From: Nemertoderma westbladi
Lineage: Eukaryota > Xenacoelomorpha > Nemertodermatida > Nemertodermatidae
Length of the DNA: 64,000 nucleotides
Direction: 5' to 3'
Assembly: GCA_032718475.1 (NCBI GenBank)
Contig: JAUCBJ010007937.1
Coordinates: 26,865 to 90,864, forward strand
Below are positions 42,387 to 52,060 of this stretch, one piece after another. A model generated the notes under the pieces. That model saw only the letters and a program-made list of their open reading frames with translations. It was not told the DNA's origin and made no database searches. The position numbers were made by a program, and so were the translations under genes. Every line of letters starts with the position of its first letter. Positions within the stretch are counted from its first letter, which is position 1.

Positions 42387-43000
42387 TGTGAGCGTATTCA
42401 ATTCCGCCACATCAAGCCCCATAAAGTGAGGTTTAAGCAATATTGGGGAACACGAGGTCGACTATCAATCAACCTCGTGTCACCCCAACAAAGTGGGAAA
42501 GAGCGCCTTAAGCAATATTGGAACTACAAGGTTGATTACCAATCAACCTTGTATCACCCCAATAAGCGGGGACAATAGGCCCCAGAGGACATACACACAA
42601 TAGGGGTCAGGGGTTACACCCCTGAGAGAGAGGAAAGTAACAGCAGCGGGGGGGGGGGGGGGGGGGGGGGGAAACACCCCCGCAGGGCAGAGGGTGTGAA
42701 GTGAGCTATTAGCCAATGGGGGGAAGGCATCGGCTGAGTAGTGTAATGCGGCCAACCGGTGCAATATATTACCATGTCGGTGTATCATTCACTCACTCTT
42801 TAGTCAGTTAGTTAGGGTGGTACCGAGACTCTTATCACCGTCTCCGTCCACTGCCATCCTAGTACGTTACCGGTACTCATCTACTCTTTAGTCATCTCTT
42901 TAGTAAACTGTGCTTATATATTATATATTCAATGGACCAACACTCAAACCAGAGTTAATAACACCAGGACTCTTTTCATGCACACGGCGGGGACGCGTAG
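42387..43000 (+). mobile_element. Diverged BEL/Pao solo LTR, 3'-truncated
   Basis: Starting at TGTGAGCGTATTCAATTCCG it aligns in order with the coding strand of the 530-bp BEL LTR (TGTTAGCTTATTCAATCCCG, then CCCCATAAAGT, AAGCAATATTGG, GGGTCAGGGG, AAGGCATCG, GGCCAACC, and last GGCGGGGACGCG). The final 40 or so bp of the LTR are missing where an RTE fragment begins. A 24-base G-run (42648-42671) replaces the AGAGAGAATAGG area, and a 19-base C-run precedes it. It carries two copies of the LTR hairpin. Confidence 0.75.
42442..42563 (+). promoter_or_regulatory. Two tandem LTR hairpins
   Basis: The first (42442-42488) pairs TTGGGG..CACGAGGT with ACCTCGTG..CCCCAA. The second (42517-42563) pairs ATTGG...TACAAGGTTGA with TCAACCTTGTA...CCAAT, an 11-bp perfect inner stem. 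They sit in a tandem duplication of about 75 bp. Base changes relative to the hairpin at 12244-12291 occur on both sides of the stem. Confidence 0.65.
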
Positions 43001-43039
43001 CCAAGAGATCAGCTGAGAAGCTGAGAAGCTGGGTGCTGA

Positions 43040-43270
43040 GAAGCACCAGCTGGTCCTTATGGTGTAAACAATGTCCTGCAAAGCGGAGGCGGTTTCGATC
43101 AATTATCAAGCTAGGGGAGACTAATGGAACACCTACAATGTTGTATAGAGTTTGATTGGAGATGTGGTCATTGTACTTGATACAATGAACCCGACGCAGC
43201 ATTCTTGTGAAAGTGACATCCAGACATTTGGTATCCTCTGCCATTAGATTCCAGCATGGACTCCCAGTAG
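43040..43270 (-). mobile_element. RTE (family B) fragment
   Basis: The minus-strand frame reads AEDTKCLDVTFTRMLRRVH, then FAGHCLHHKDQLV, the C-terminal region of RTE ORF2. No intact ORF. Confidence 0.8.
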
Positions 43271-43479
43271 TAGTGGGGTCTTGGGCGGCTTTGTGACACT
43301 TGGACTCAACTCATGACTCATCGCTTAGGAATGTGACACCTAGGGTGTGATTAGCGCCAGACTGTCTGGGTGACAACCTCCTAATTAGGCTAATTAGACC
43401 TTAATTGACAGGTGTCATCAATTAATTAGTACATTCAATCCCTAATAGGTGTCTTATGACTCCTACTACTAGGATCGGC
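43271..43479. other. Short spacer between two RTE fragments
   Basis: No gene. It has small inverted motifs such as GACACCTA and TAGGTGTC, with nothing assignable. Confidence 0.4.
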
Positions 43480-44735
43480 ATGCTGCATTGCAGCTGCATT
43501 TTTAAGAATGCTGTGCCGGCTTATCGACAAAATTGCACCGCCACAACTCCCTATCACCCATGACATTTGCTAGATCATCCGCATCTTCAAGGCCAGTGTC
43601 CCTTAAGATGCGTCTCAAGAAAGTCATGGGCTGTCCACCATGCTTATTCACTCCATGAGGCTGCCAAAGTACAGGATTATGCACTGGCTGGTCCTATGAT
43701 GGTCCTGGAACCAATGAGACACCTCCAATGTTATATAGTGTCTGGTTGAAGATGTGTGCATTGTACTTGTTACAATGAACCCGGCATAGCATTCTTGTGA
43801 ATGTGCCATCCAGAGATTTGGTGTCCTCAGCAGTTAGAGCCCAGCATGGACTCCCATAGAGGAGTACTGGAACTACTGCTGCTCTAAATAATCGGACCTT
43901 ATGTTTCCGTTTAATTCTCGTTGACTTCCTAATCCTGGAAAGCCTATTCAAGGCTGCCCTTTCCTTTCCCTTTCGTATTCGTATGTCCTCACCTGTCTTC
44001 CGGATCCATGATCCCAGGTTACATATGTCATCCACATGATCAAACATTCCATCTTTTGAGCTTATGCTCTTCCGATCAGTGACTTGCTGAGGACTTTCAA
44101 AGTTAACTGTCAAAATATTGGTCTTTCTGGAGTTAATAAAAAGACCAACACTAGAAGCAGCAAGTTCTAATGGCTGAGGAGCCGTTGGGCTCCCTCTATA
44201 GTGATTCTGAGAGTACTCCTAAGTCATCAGCAAAGTCTAGATCAGTTAGGTACTTGGCAGGATTTCCTCGACTTCTGGAGCCAGTAGGTGGAGATATCAT
44301 GACCCCATCATCATTAAGGACATGCGTAGAACATAGTCAACTACAATTATGAACAAGAATGGTGCAAGTGTGTCTCCCTGGAGGACGCCCCATAACACTT
44401 CAAATGGTTCTGTGTCACCGTCAACAGTAGACACAAATCTTGTCGAACCATTGTATACTGATCTGATTGCTGCAATAATTTCATCAGGAATACCATATAA
44501 TGAAAGTATGCTGAACATATGTGAGCGAGAGACTGAATCAAAGGCCTTGAAGAAGTCAACAAAGATAACAGCCAGATGCCTGTCTTTCTTTTTTGATAAC
44601 TCTTCAATTATCCTTCTAAGTGCCAGAATGGACTCCATGGTCCCACGACCTTTACGGAACCCATTCTGATTTCCACAGAGCAGTCTCTCAATGGGATCCC
44701 TGATGCGATTTAATAGAATTCTATTGTATGTATAG
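43480..44735 (-). mobile_element. RTE (family B) fragment, frameshifted
   Basis: Minus-strand pieces in element order: ILALRRIIEELSKKKDRHLA and VDFFKAFDSVSRS (44297-44638), GVLQGDTLAPFLF, CNLGSWIRKTGEDI (43694-44113), and HNPVLWQPHGVNKHGGQP (43502-43684). Several frameshifts and a deletion near 43690 make it a pseudogene. It is related to, but clearly distinct from, family C at 25-32 kb. Confidence 0.85.
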
Positions 44736-45429
44736 CTTTGCAGACCGTTACCATACTAATAATAATACATAATAGTTCTCTTTCCCTAAACATGTTCTGC
44801 CCTAATGTTTCGTCTATCCTCACATATATGATTGGCCTACACTGTGGTGAAATGCGGGCAGATGTTAGCCCTGACTTATGATAACTCATTCGATTTGTAT
44901 TACATAATATAGCATTTTATTGTAGTTATTTCTGAAGATCAACCCGCATTTTGCCATCCATTGATGTATTTTATAGTAAAATTATGGTAGGAAGACTATC
45001 TGGTTGAATCATTGCATTGAAAAGTTTACGGCATATAAGTAATTATTAGTATATATTATAATAATAGTATAATATAGTATCTCTAAGTATATATTAGTAT
45101 CATCTTAATCAGCATAATCAAGTATATAATTTATAAAATTAGTTAAGTTCTATTAATTATTATCTTCCACTTGGTTTGAGTCGGAGCTGATAGAATTTCC
45201 GTGATATTTATTTTATAATAAATAAGTGTTTGATGACAGGTGTTTAAATCCGCGTAAAGTAATAAATAATATATTAGAATTAAATTAAATAAGAATAAAA
45301 TTAAAACTAATAAATTTCGCATATCATGTGGGGTTTCCCTAGACAAGGCAATTCCGATTTTTTAGTGCTTCCCAGCATTGAATGAGCTGTCCAGGATTTC
45401 GATAGGATACTTTGGTTTGATTATTTAGA
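44736..45429. other. AT-rich spacer, no gene
   Basis: Nothing recognised. Confidence 0.5.
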
Positions 45430-45870
45430 GTTGTAGTAGAACCAGTACTCCACCCCTCAGTCCAGAACAAGTTCTTGCTGGGCTCTAACTGCTGAGGACA
45501 CCGAATCTCTGGTTAGCACATGCCACATACCCAATAATGCTATTGTGGGTTTATGTGTCAAGCAAGTATATTGAACACATCTCCAATCAGAGCCTATAAA
45601 TATTTGTATGTGTCTGATTAATCTCCTTGCAGGGCATTACTGTTGCCGTGTGGACCAGCTGTGTACGATCTTGTGCTTTGGCGTCTTTATGAAGTAAATA
45701 AGCATAGTGGACATTCAATGACATTCTTGAGACGCTTCTTAAAGACACTACACAAAGACAAGATGCAATAATCTCCCAAAAGTCATGGGTGATAGGGAGT
45801 TGTGGCGATGCAATTTAATTGAATCCGGCATTGCATTCTCAATTCAGCATTCTGAGCTGATTATAAAATA
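45430..45870 (+). mobile_element. RTE (family B) 3' fragment, decayed
   Basis: GCTCTAACTGCTGAGGACAC and GGTGATAGGGAGTTGTGGCG match the 3' part of family B (compare 53062-53620). It has many substitutions and indels. Confidence 0.75.
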
Positions 45871-45871
45871 C

Positions 45872-46764
45872 GGGTCACCCTTTCGCGTGTGCGTGTGCAT
45901 TCCTAAAAAATTGCTAAAGCTGTCTATGTGAGTGTTTACCTCTGTTTGTGAGTGTATAGCTCTGTGTGTGAGTGTTTACCTCTGTGTGTGAGTGTATAGG
46001 CCCAAAAGGGTCACCCTTTCGCGTGTGCGTGTTCTTTCCTAAAAAATGGCTAAAGCTGTCTGTGTGAGTGTTTACCTCTGTGTGTGAGTGTATACCTCTG
46101 TGTGTGAGTGTATAGCTCTGTGTGTGAGTGTATACCTCTGTGTGTGAGTGTATACCTCTGTGTGTGAGTGTATACCTCTGTGTGTGAGTGTATAGGCCCA
46201 TAAGGGTCACCCTTCACATGCGTGCAAACAAATGAAATTTGATTATTGGAGGGTAATTTAAGTAGGCCTATCTTGTTTTTACCTACTACCAGGGCCTTCG
46301 TATTGCTGTACTGATAGTGAATTAACTGTACCGGTACCTACTGCAGTACTGATACCTACTGACAGACTGACCTATTGGATTCCATACAGGACTCAGGTAC
46401 TGCAGTATTAGTCTGTATTAGTGTAATAGTATTAGTGTAATACAGTAATATCCAATAAGTCAGTACTGCAGTAGGTACCGGTACAGTTAATTCAGTAGTA
46501 GGTAAAAACAAGATATTACCCTCCAATAATCAAATGTCATTTGTGTGCACGCACGTAAAGGGTGACACTTATGGGCCTATACACTCACACACAGAGGTAT
46601 ACACTCACACACAGTGGTATACACTCACACACAGAGGTATACACTCACACACAGAGGTAAACACTCACACACAGAGCTATACACTCACACACAGAGGTAA
46701 ACACTCACATAGACAGCTTTAGCAATTTTTTAGGAATGCACATGCACACGCGAAAGGGTGACCC
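45872..46764. mobile_element. Foldback element with tandem repeats in both arms, about 890 bp
   Basis: Outer ends are GGGTCACCCTTTCGCG and its reverse complement. The next 60 bp (including CCTAAAAAATTGCTAAAGCT) match on both arms with about one change. Inside, each arm holds a 20-bp tandem repeat (TATACCTCTGTGTGTGAGTG on the left, its complement on the right), then a further matching inverted segment (GTACCGGTACCTACTGCAGT and so on) to a centre near 46410. The left arm contains its end sequence twice (45872 and about 46007). It has no coding capacity. The layout is like FB transposons. Confidence 0.85.
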
Positions 46765-46984
46765 TTATGGGCTTCCGTACTGACTAGTATGGGGCTAGCA
46801 TTGGCAGGATGTTCACTTAACCCCCCCGAGTTAGTATTGGAGCTCATTCAATTCATCATAAGCGACATGCACATAACCAAGAGTCCAACAAGAAATGAAA
46901 ACAAATAAGAATGGCAACCTAAGACTCAATGGATCTTTTCGAGGAATCTCGTTGATCTCGATTGCAGCAAGGCTATACTATAGA
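46765..46984. other. Spacer, no gene
   Basis: Nothing recognised between the foldback element and the next RTE fragment. Confidence 0.4.
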
Positions 46985-47207
46985 ATTCAATTACATCGCA
47001 TAAGACTGCAACGTGGAAATCAGAATGGGTTCGGTAAAGGTCGTGGAACCTCGGAAATTGGGGGATAAGGAAGGAGTTGTAGCGGCGTAAGTGATTTTGT
47101 CGATAAGTCGGCATAGCATTCTTAATTAATGCAGACTGCATTGCATTATGCCAATTGTGAATTGCATGGTGGTGGTACAATTTTTTTTGTTAAGCCAGCA
47201 TAGCATC
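46985..47207 (+). mobile_element. RTE (family B) fragment, split by the Gypsy insertion
   Basis: AATCAGAATGGGTTCGGTAA corresponds to the NQNGFRKGR region of RT and is joined after a large deletion to the 3' end (GGAGTTGTAGCGGCG, then TAAGCCAGCATAGCATC). The remaining tail continues at 52003 (TCAATATGCTGCTGC), after the Gypsy element. The 3' end matches that at 53440-53620. Confidence 0.8.
47203..47207. repeat. Left target-site duplicate GCATC of the Gypsy element
   Basis: GCATC precedes the 5' LTR and recurs at 51998-52002 after the 3' LTR. Confidence 0.9.
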
Positions 47208-47516
47208 TGTTAGATTATGTATTGTTAGGGTTCTAGTAGACCCTGGCTTGGTGGTGGTTAGATCCAACCTACTGGTCTTTTACCTACCGGTCCTCTTCTG
47301 GTATTCCGGTATTCAGTCTTTCATATATTCTAGGTCTGTAGGTACAGTAACCGTTACCGGTACCTACTGCAGTACTGTACTGCTGTACTGATGTGCTGTA
47401 AGGTGGTGGGTGTGTTCGTTGGTCTGTTGGTTCATATTATTGTTTGATATGCTGTTCTGTATGTCGACCATTAATAAACTGATGCAGCTGGTATTCATTT
47501 ATTTCCGATCCCAATA
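47208..47516 (+). repeat. 5' LTR of the Gypsy element
   Basis: 309 bp, starts TGTTAGATTATG and ends CCGATCCCAATA. Matches 51689-51997 throughout by eye. Confidence 0.95.
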
Positions 47517-47530
47517 TGGCGCAGTGATGT
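47517..47530 (+). other. Putative primer-binding site
   Basis: TGGCGCAGTGATGT begins directly after the 5' LTR. TGG would pair with the CCA end of a tRNA. The tRNA species is not identified. Confidence 0.6.
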
Positions 47531-48046
47531 ACTTGATGTTCCTACAACCCTATTCAAATGGTGGACATTCCAGCGCATTCAGCAGGTCAGATAATTCAAT
47601 ATTATTCTACCGGTCGCCTCTACTGATTCTGATCTAGGCCTAGCTACCTACCTATACTTCCGGTGGTGTACCTACTCCAGTACTCTTCTAAACTAAGCCC
47701 TTGGGACGGACAGTGGAGTGGCTCGCGGTTATCGTTGTCGTTGTGTAGCTACATCGTTGGCGAAAAACACAGCGACGACGGTACATCGGCGCTGAGGACC
47801 TTGCACTGTCCGGGGGCCGTGAGGGGTAGGCAGCGACGCCCGCTAGCCTAATTAGAAACTACCGGTACCTATTCACATTCAGCAGTCAGGCGGTATTCCA
47901 GTCTGCCAGTATTCGATAACTACAGATTTTGGCTGATTTGCATGCAAAAGTTTTGCACATTTTTGCAAAATTTTTTCTTTTCGGATTTTGCAAATTTTTT
48001 CGGATATTTAATTTCCTGAAATTTCTCTAATATTCAACAGTCAGAT
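47531..48046 (+). other. 5' untranslated leader of the Gypsy element
   Basis: About 515 bp with no convincing ORF between the primer site and the gag-pol ATG. It contains several ACCGGTACC-type motifs that also occur in the LTR. Confidence 0.6.
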
Positions 48047-51000
48047 ATGCCTACTAAAGCTGAACTCGAAACCGAACTGGAGGTTTTAAGAGAACAGTTG
48101 GCTGGTCGTGGTAATCCTGATCCCACCTCAGCTCTTCTACATGCTTTAGTTAAATCACAACGCGATTTGGCTGATTCCTTAGCACAATCCCAAGCCCAAA
48201 ATGCCCATCAATTTCAACAATTACTTGGTCAACCACATCAACCTGTAGTTCATCAGGCTGACTCAACCCCTCGTAATCTTCAAATTAAAGCACCAATTGC
48301 TTTAGAACCGGATTTCAGTTTAGCAAAATTTGAAACTTGGAAGTCGGTTTGGGCAGATTATTATTCTGCATTTCAGATGGATAGAATGGCTAGGGATAGG
48401 CAAATCTGTATTTTCAGGAGTTACCTTTCTATAGGTATGCGCTCTACACTGGAACAAGTTATTGACATTCCTCCTGACACACATGATAATCCTTTAACAG
48501 TTCAGGTGTTAATAGATTGTATTCAAAGTTATTTTCGTGGTAAACGGAATATAGCCCTTGATTGTGTTCAGTTTGATAATAGGAAACAACGTCAAAGTGA
48601 AAATTTTGATAGCTACCTGGTTGCTATTAAAGATCTTGCTCGAGATGCTGATCTATGTCGTCATTGTTTCGATCGGCGGTTGACTACTCGAATTATGTCT
48701 GGTATTTCTTGCGAGGACACCAGATCTAAACTTCTTGCATTGACTCCATTTCCTTCGCTTGAAGATGCTGTAAATCTTTGTAGGTCTGAGGAATCAGCCC
48801 AAGCTGGAGTTCAGGATTTAAAAAACCCTTCAATCAACCAAGCTTCTCGACAATCTCGTTTTCACAACAAAAAGCCTTATAATTCCAGGCGCAACAATTC
48901 TTCTAAATCCAAATCCAGAAACAATTCTTCAACTACTGGCCCTATAGTTTGTTATGGTTGTGGTAAAACAGACCATAAACGCGCTGACTGTCCAGCAAGG
49001 AACAAAGATTGTTCTTATTGTGGCAAGGAAGGCCACTTTGCCAATGTTTGTCGGTCTAAACAATATAATTCGAATTCATCTTCAAAACCTAAGACAAAAC
49101 CCATTAGCCGCATCACCCTCAATTTGGTTGGAAGCCATAATCGTCAAGCTCCGAAAGTATTTCTGAACTTCTGTCATATTGCAACAGGACATTTATTCGG
49201 TTCTCTCAAAGCAACTCCAGATACTGGTGCTGAGGCCACTGTTGCTGGCTTAGATTTTCTTCAGGCCCTTTCTATTGACAAAGAAAATCTACTTCCACCA
49301 GACCATGATGATCTTTCTGCTGCTAATGGTAGTCTTCTTTCATGCATTGGTCTCCTCCACACTACAATTTCCTATGGTGAATATTCAACTGATGAGCTTA
49401 TCTGCATTTGTGAAGAAGTCGATGGAATTCTTTTGGCATGGTATACTTGTCAAAACCTAGGAATTATTTCAAGTTCATATCCAGAACCAGTGGCAGAAAT
49501 TCAGTCTGTTGCTTCTTCTAATTCTTCTAATATGTCACCAATTGGTATTAAAAACTCAATTCCAACAACATCATTCAAGGTTGACTTCCATCTTTCTGAT
49601 GAACCTTCGCCTTCAGAATGGGATACTGTTAAGCAGAAACTCATAAAGGCTTATTCTGATGTTTTTGACCAAGATGACAAACTTCGTCCAATGAATGGCC
49701 CACCCATGACCATTTCATTAAAAGATGATGCCCAACCATATGCTATTCATACAGCCAGGCAACTTCCTTTAGCCATTAGAGACTGGGCTAAAGCTTGCTT
49801 AGAGAAAATGGTTGAACAAGGTATTATTTGTCCAGTTCTGGATAACGAACCAACTGATTGGGTCCATCCTTCCGATATCACTTCCGATATCACTTCCGAT
49901 ATCACTTCTGATATCAATTCCGATATCACTTCCGATATCACTTCTGATATCACTTCCGATATCATTTCCGATATCACTTCCGATATCACTTCTGATATCA
50001 CTTCTGATATCACTTCCGATATCACTTCCGATATCACTTCCGATATCACTTCTGATATCACTTCCGATATCACTTCCGATATCACTTCTGATATCACTTC
50101 CGATATCATTTCCGATATCACTTCCGATATCACTTCCGATATCACTTCCAATATCACTTCCAATATCACTTCCGATATCACTTCTGATATCACTTTCGAT
50201 ATCACTTCCGATATCACTTCCGATATCGATTCCATTCCAGACGCACTTTCCCGTGCCCCTGTTTCGGATCCTACTCCAGAGGATATTCTTTGTGATACAG
50301 ATGTCAATGACCATGTTTCCGCAGTCATTCGTCACGTGTCTACCTCAATTGTTGTTTCTGATGCTCCAAGTCATCTCAAGGATTCATATATTGAGTCTAT
50401 CCGATCATCTGCAAAGGATGATATTTCTTACATGGCTTTGGTGGATGCTGTTATTTCTGGATTTCCCTCAACATCCACACAATGTTCTGTGCACATACGC
50501 CCATTCTGGAATGTGCGACATCAGTTATCTTGTGAAGATAATCTTCTTTTATTAGGTTCCCGGATTGTAATTCCATCTTCCCTCCGCAAGAATGTCCTGA
50601 AGCACCTTCATGATGCTCATCAGGGCATTGAACGTTCTAAGAGGAGAGCTAGGCAAACTGTATTCTGGCCTGGTATCAATAGCGATATTACAAACATAGT
50701 CAATTCTTGTCCCCAGTGTCAACTTTATCAACCAAGCTTACCTAAAGAGTCTCTCCAAAGCGACCCTCATCCATGTCTTCCAATGGAGGATTGCTCTGCT
50801 GATCTTTTCTACTTCAGCACCTGGTCATACCTGGTTTATGTCGATAGATATTCTGGGTGGCCATGCGTTCATTCTTGGCGTGCCGATCCTTCCAGCTCTC
50901 AAGTTATTTCAGCTCTTCGAGGATGGTTCAAAGATTTCGGTATTCCAAAACGCCTTCGTTCTGATGGTGGTACACAATTTAATTCAGCACGTTATCATGA

Positions 51001-51619
51001 TTTTTTATCCGAATGGAATATCATCCCTGAGTATTCTACTCCTGAGTATCCTCAGTCTAATGGCCATGCAGAGGGGGCTGTAAAGGCCATGAAATCATTG
51101 ATAAAAAAGTTAGATGTCAAAGGAGATCTAAACTCTACTTGCTTTGTTCGTGGTTTGCTGGAATGGAGAAATACTCCTAAAGAACATGGTATGTCTCCAG
51201 CTCATCTGTTGTTCGGTAGATCCCTCCGTTCCACTATACCAGCTCATTCGTCTACACTGGCAGGTGATTCATTCCCTATCCCTGGTCCTTCAACGTCTTC
51301 AGCAACTGAATCATATTATAATGATCATCCTCACGACTTAACCCCGATTCCTATTGGTTCCCGAGTTTGCATCCAGAGTGCACATTCCAAACTATGGAAC
51401 AAATCTGGTATCGTCCTTTCCCGTGGTACTAGGCGAGATTACCGGATAGAACTAGACAATGGTCGGGTGTATTGGAGAAATCGTCGTTATCTACGTTCCA
51501 TCCCAGATGACTCTTCTCTTCGTGATATAACGCCTCAAAAACATGTACAGTTCGCTGATGATCTTCCCAGGCGCAGTTCGAGAACTCACAAGCAACCAGC
51601 AAGATTCGGAGTTCAATGA
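48047..51619 (+). CDS. Gypsy Gag-protease-(repeat)-integrase polyprotein, RT and RNase H missing
   Basis: 1190 aa from ATG at 48047. Gag has a coiled-coil start and capsid-like region, then two zinc knuckles, CYGCGKTDHKRADC (about 301-314) and CSYCGKEGHFANVC (about 322-335). Protease motif DTGAEATVAG is at about 389-398. The first residues before the RT palm are present (ARQLPLAIRD, then LEKMVEQGIICPV and WVHP at about 605-608). Residues 609-727 are about 30 DITS-type tetrapeptides. Coding resumes at IPDALSRAPV, the end of RNase H. Integrase follows: zinc region (HDAHQGIERSKRR, then CPQC, about 854-891) and core Asp (ADLF, about 918), Asp (SDGGTQF, about 971) and Glu (GHAEGAV, about 1007), with the last two 35 residues apart as usual. 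About 400 residues of polymerase and RNase H are absent, yet the frame is kept. Confidence 0.95.
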   Translation: MPTKAELETELEVLREQLAGRGNPDPTSALLHALVKSQRDLADSLAQSQAQNAHQFQQLLGQPHQPVVHQADSTPRNLQIKAPIALEPDFSLAKFETWKSVWADYYSAFQMDRMARDRQICIFRSYLSIGMRSTLEQVIDIPPDTHDNPLTVQVLIDCIQSYFRGKRNIALDCVQFDNRKQRQSENFDSYLVAIKDLARDADLCRHCFDRRLTTRIMSGISCEDTRSKLLALTPFPSLEDAVNLCRSEESAQAGVQDLKNPSINQASRQSRFHNKKPYNSRRNNSSKSKSRNNSSTTGPIVCYGCGKTDHKRADCPARNKDCSYCGKEGHFANVCRSKQYNSNSSSKPKTKPISRITLNLVGSHNRQAPKVFLNFCHIATGHLFGSLKATPDTGAEATVAGLDFLQALSIDKENLLPPDHDDLSAANGSLLSCIGLLHTTISYGEYSTDELICICEEVDGILLAWYTCQNLGIISSSYPEPVAEIQSVASSNSSNMSPIGIKNSIPTTSFKVDFHLSDEPSPSEWDTVKQKLIKAYSDVFDQDDKLRPMNGPPMTISLKDDAQPYAIHTARQLPLAIRDWAKACLEKMVEQGIICPVLDNEPTDWVHPSDITSDITSDITSDINSDITSDITSDITSDIISDITSDITSDITSDITSDITSDITSDITSDITSDITSDITSDITSDIISDITSDITSDITSNITSNITSDITSDITFDITSDITSDIDSIPDALSRAPVSDPTPEDILCDTDVNDHVSAVIRHVSTSIVVSDAPSHLKDSYIESIRSSAKDDISYMALVDAVISGFPSTSTQCSVHIRPFWNVRHQLSCEDNLLLLGSRIVIPSSLRKNVLKHLHDAHQGIERSKRRARQTVFWPGINSDITNIVNSCPQCQLYQPSLPKESLQSDPHPCLPMEDCSADLFYFSTWSYLVYVDRYSGWPCVHSWRADPSSSQVISALRGWFKDFGIPKRLRSDGGTQFNSARYHDFLSEWNIIPEYSTPEYPQSNGHAEGAVKAMKSLIKKLDVKGDLNSTCFVRGLLEWRNTPKEHGMSPAHLLFGRSLRSTIPAHSSTLAGDSFPIPGPSTSSATESYYNDHPHDLTPIPIGSRVCIQSAHSKLWNKSGIVLSRGTRRDYRIELDNGRVYWRNRRYLRSIPDDSSLRDITPQKHVQFADDLPRRSSRTHKQPARFGVQ
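49871..50230. repeat. 12-bp in-frame tandem repeat GATATCACTTCC, about 30 units
   Basis: Units of GATATCACTTCC, with ACTTCT, AATTCC, ATTTCC and AATATC variants, run without phase change from 49874 to 50227. Each unit centres on the palindrome GATATC. Because 12 is a multiple of three, all frames on both strands stay open through it, producing long spurious frames at 49747-50555. Confidence 0.95.
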
Positions 51620-51678
51620 ACTGACCTATTTGTGGTGGTTGGATTTTGTTTTCAGTACAAATGTCTCCTACATTGTTC

Positions 51679-51688
51679 TTGGGGGAGA
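51679..51688 (+). other. Polypurine tract of the Gypsy element
   Basis: TTGGGGGAGA immediately precedes the 3' LTR, the expected second-strand primer. Confidence 0.8.
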
Positions 51689-51997
51689 TGTTAGATTATG
51701 TATTGTTAGGGTTCTAGTAGACCCTGGCTTGGTGGTGGTTAGATCCAACCTACTGGTCTTTTACCTACCGGTCCTCTTCTGGTATTCCGGTATTCAGTCT
51801 TTCATATATTCTAGGTCTGTAGGTACAGTAACCGTTACCGGTACCTACTGCAGTACTGTACTGCTGTACTGATGTGCTGTAAGGTGGTGGGTGTGTTCGT
51901 TGGTCTGTTGGTTCATATTATTGTTTGATATGCTGTTCTGTATGTCGACCATTAATAAACTGATGCAGCTGGTATTCATTTATTTCCGATCCCAATA
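51689..51997 (+). repeat. 3' LTR of the Gypsy element
   Basis: 309 bp, same as 47208-47516. Followed by the target duplicate GCATC at 51998-52002. Confidence 0.95.
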
Positions 51998-52060
51998 GCA
52001 TCTCAATATGCTGCTGCAATGTAGCAGGCCGATTATAGTAGTAGTTAGTGTGGCATGTTC
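51998..52060 (+). mobile_element. Right part of the split RTE (family B) tail
   Basis: GCATCTCAATATGCTGCTGC and GCAGGCCGATTATAGTAGTA continue the 3' end interrupted at 47207. They match the intact tail near 53568-53620. Confidence 0.8.

Larger units (their letters stand above)
47208..51997 (+). mobile_element. Ty3/Gypsy LTR retrotransposon lacking most of RT and RNase H
   Basis: 4790 bp with 309-bp LTRs that I read as identical, a 5-bp target duplication GCATC, a primer site beginning TGG right after the 5' LTR, a polypurine tract before the 3' LTR and one uninterrupted 1190-codon ORF. Identical LTRs mean very recent insertion. The polymerase region is replaced by a 12-bp tandem repeat, so the element cannot copy itself unaided. 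It would depend on RT from a related element. Confidence 0.95.

Noticed and set aside
45914-46722. THTQSYTLTHRG-type repeat proteins
   Set aside because: Translations of the 20-bp repeat in the foldback arms.
49747-50555. Long frames on both strands through the 12-bp array
   Set aside because: The 12-bp period leaves all frames open; the real frame is the one joining gag/protease to integrase.
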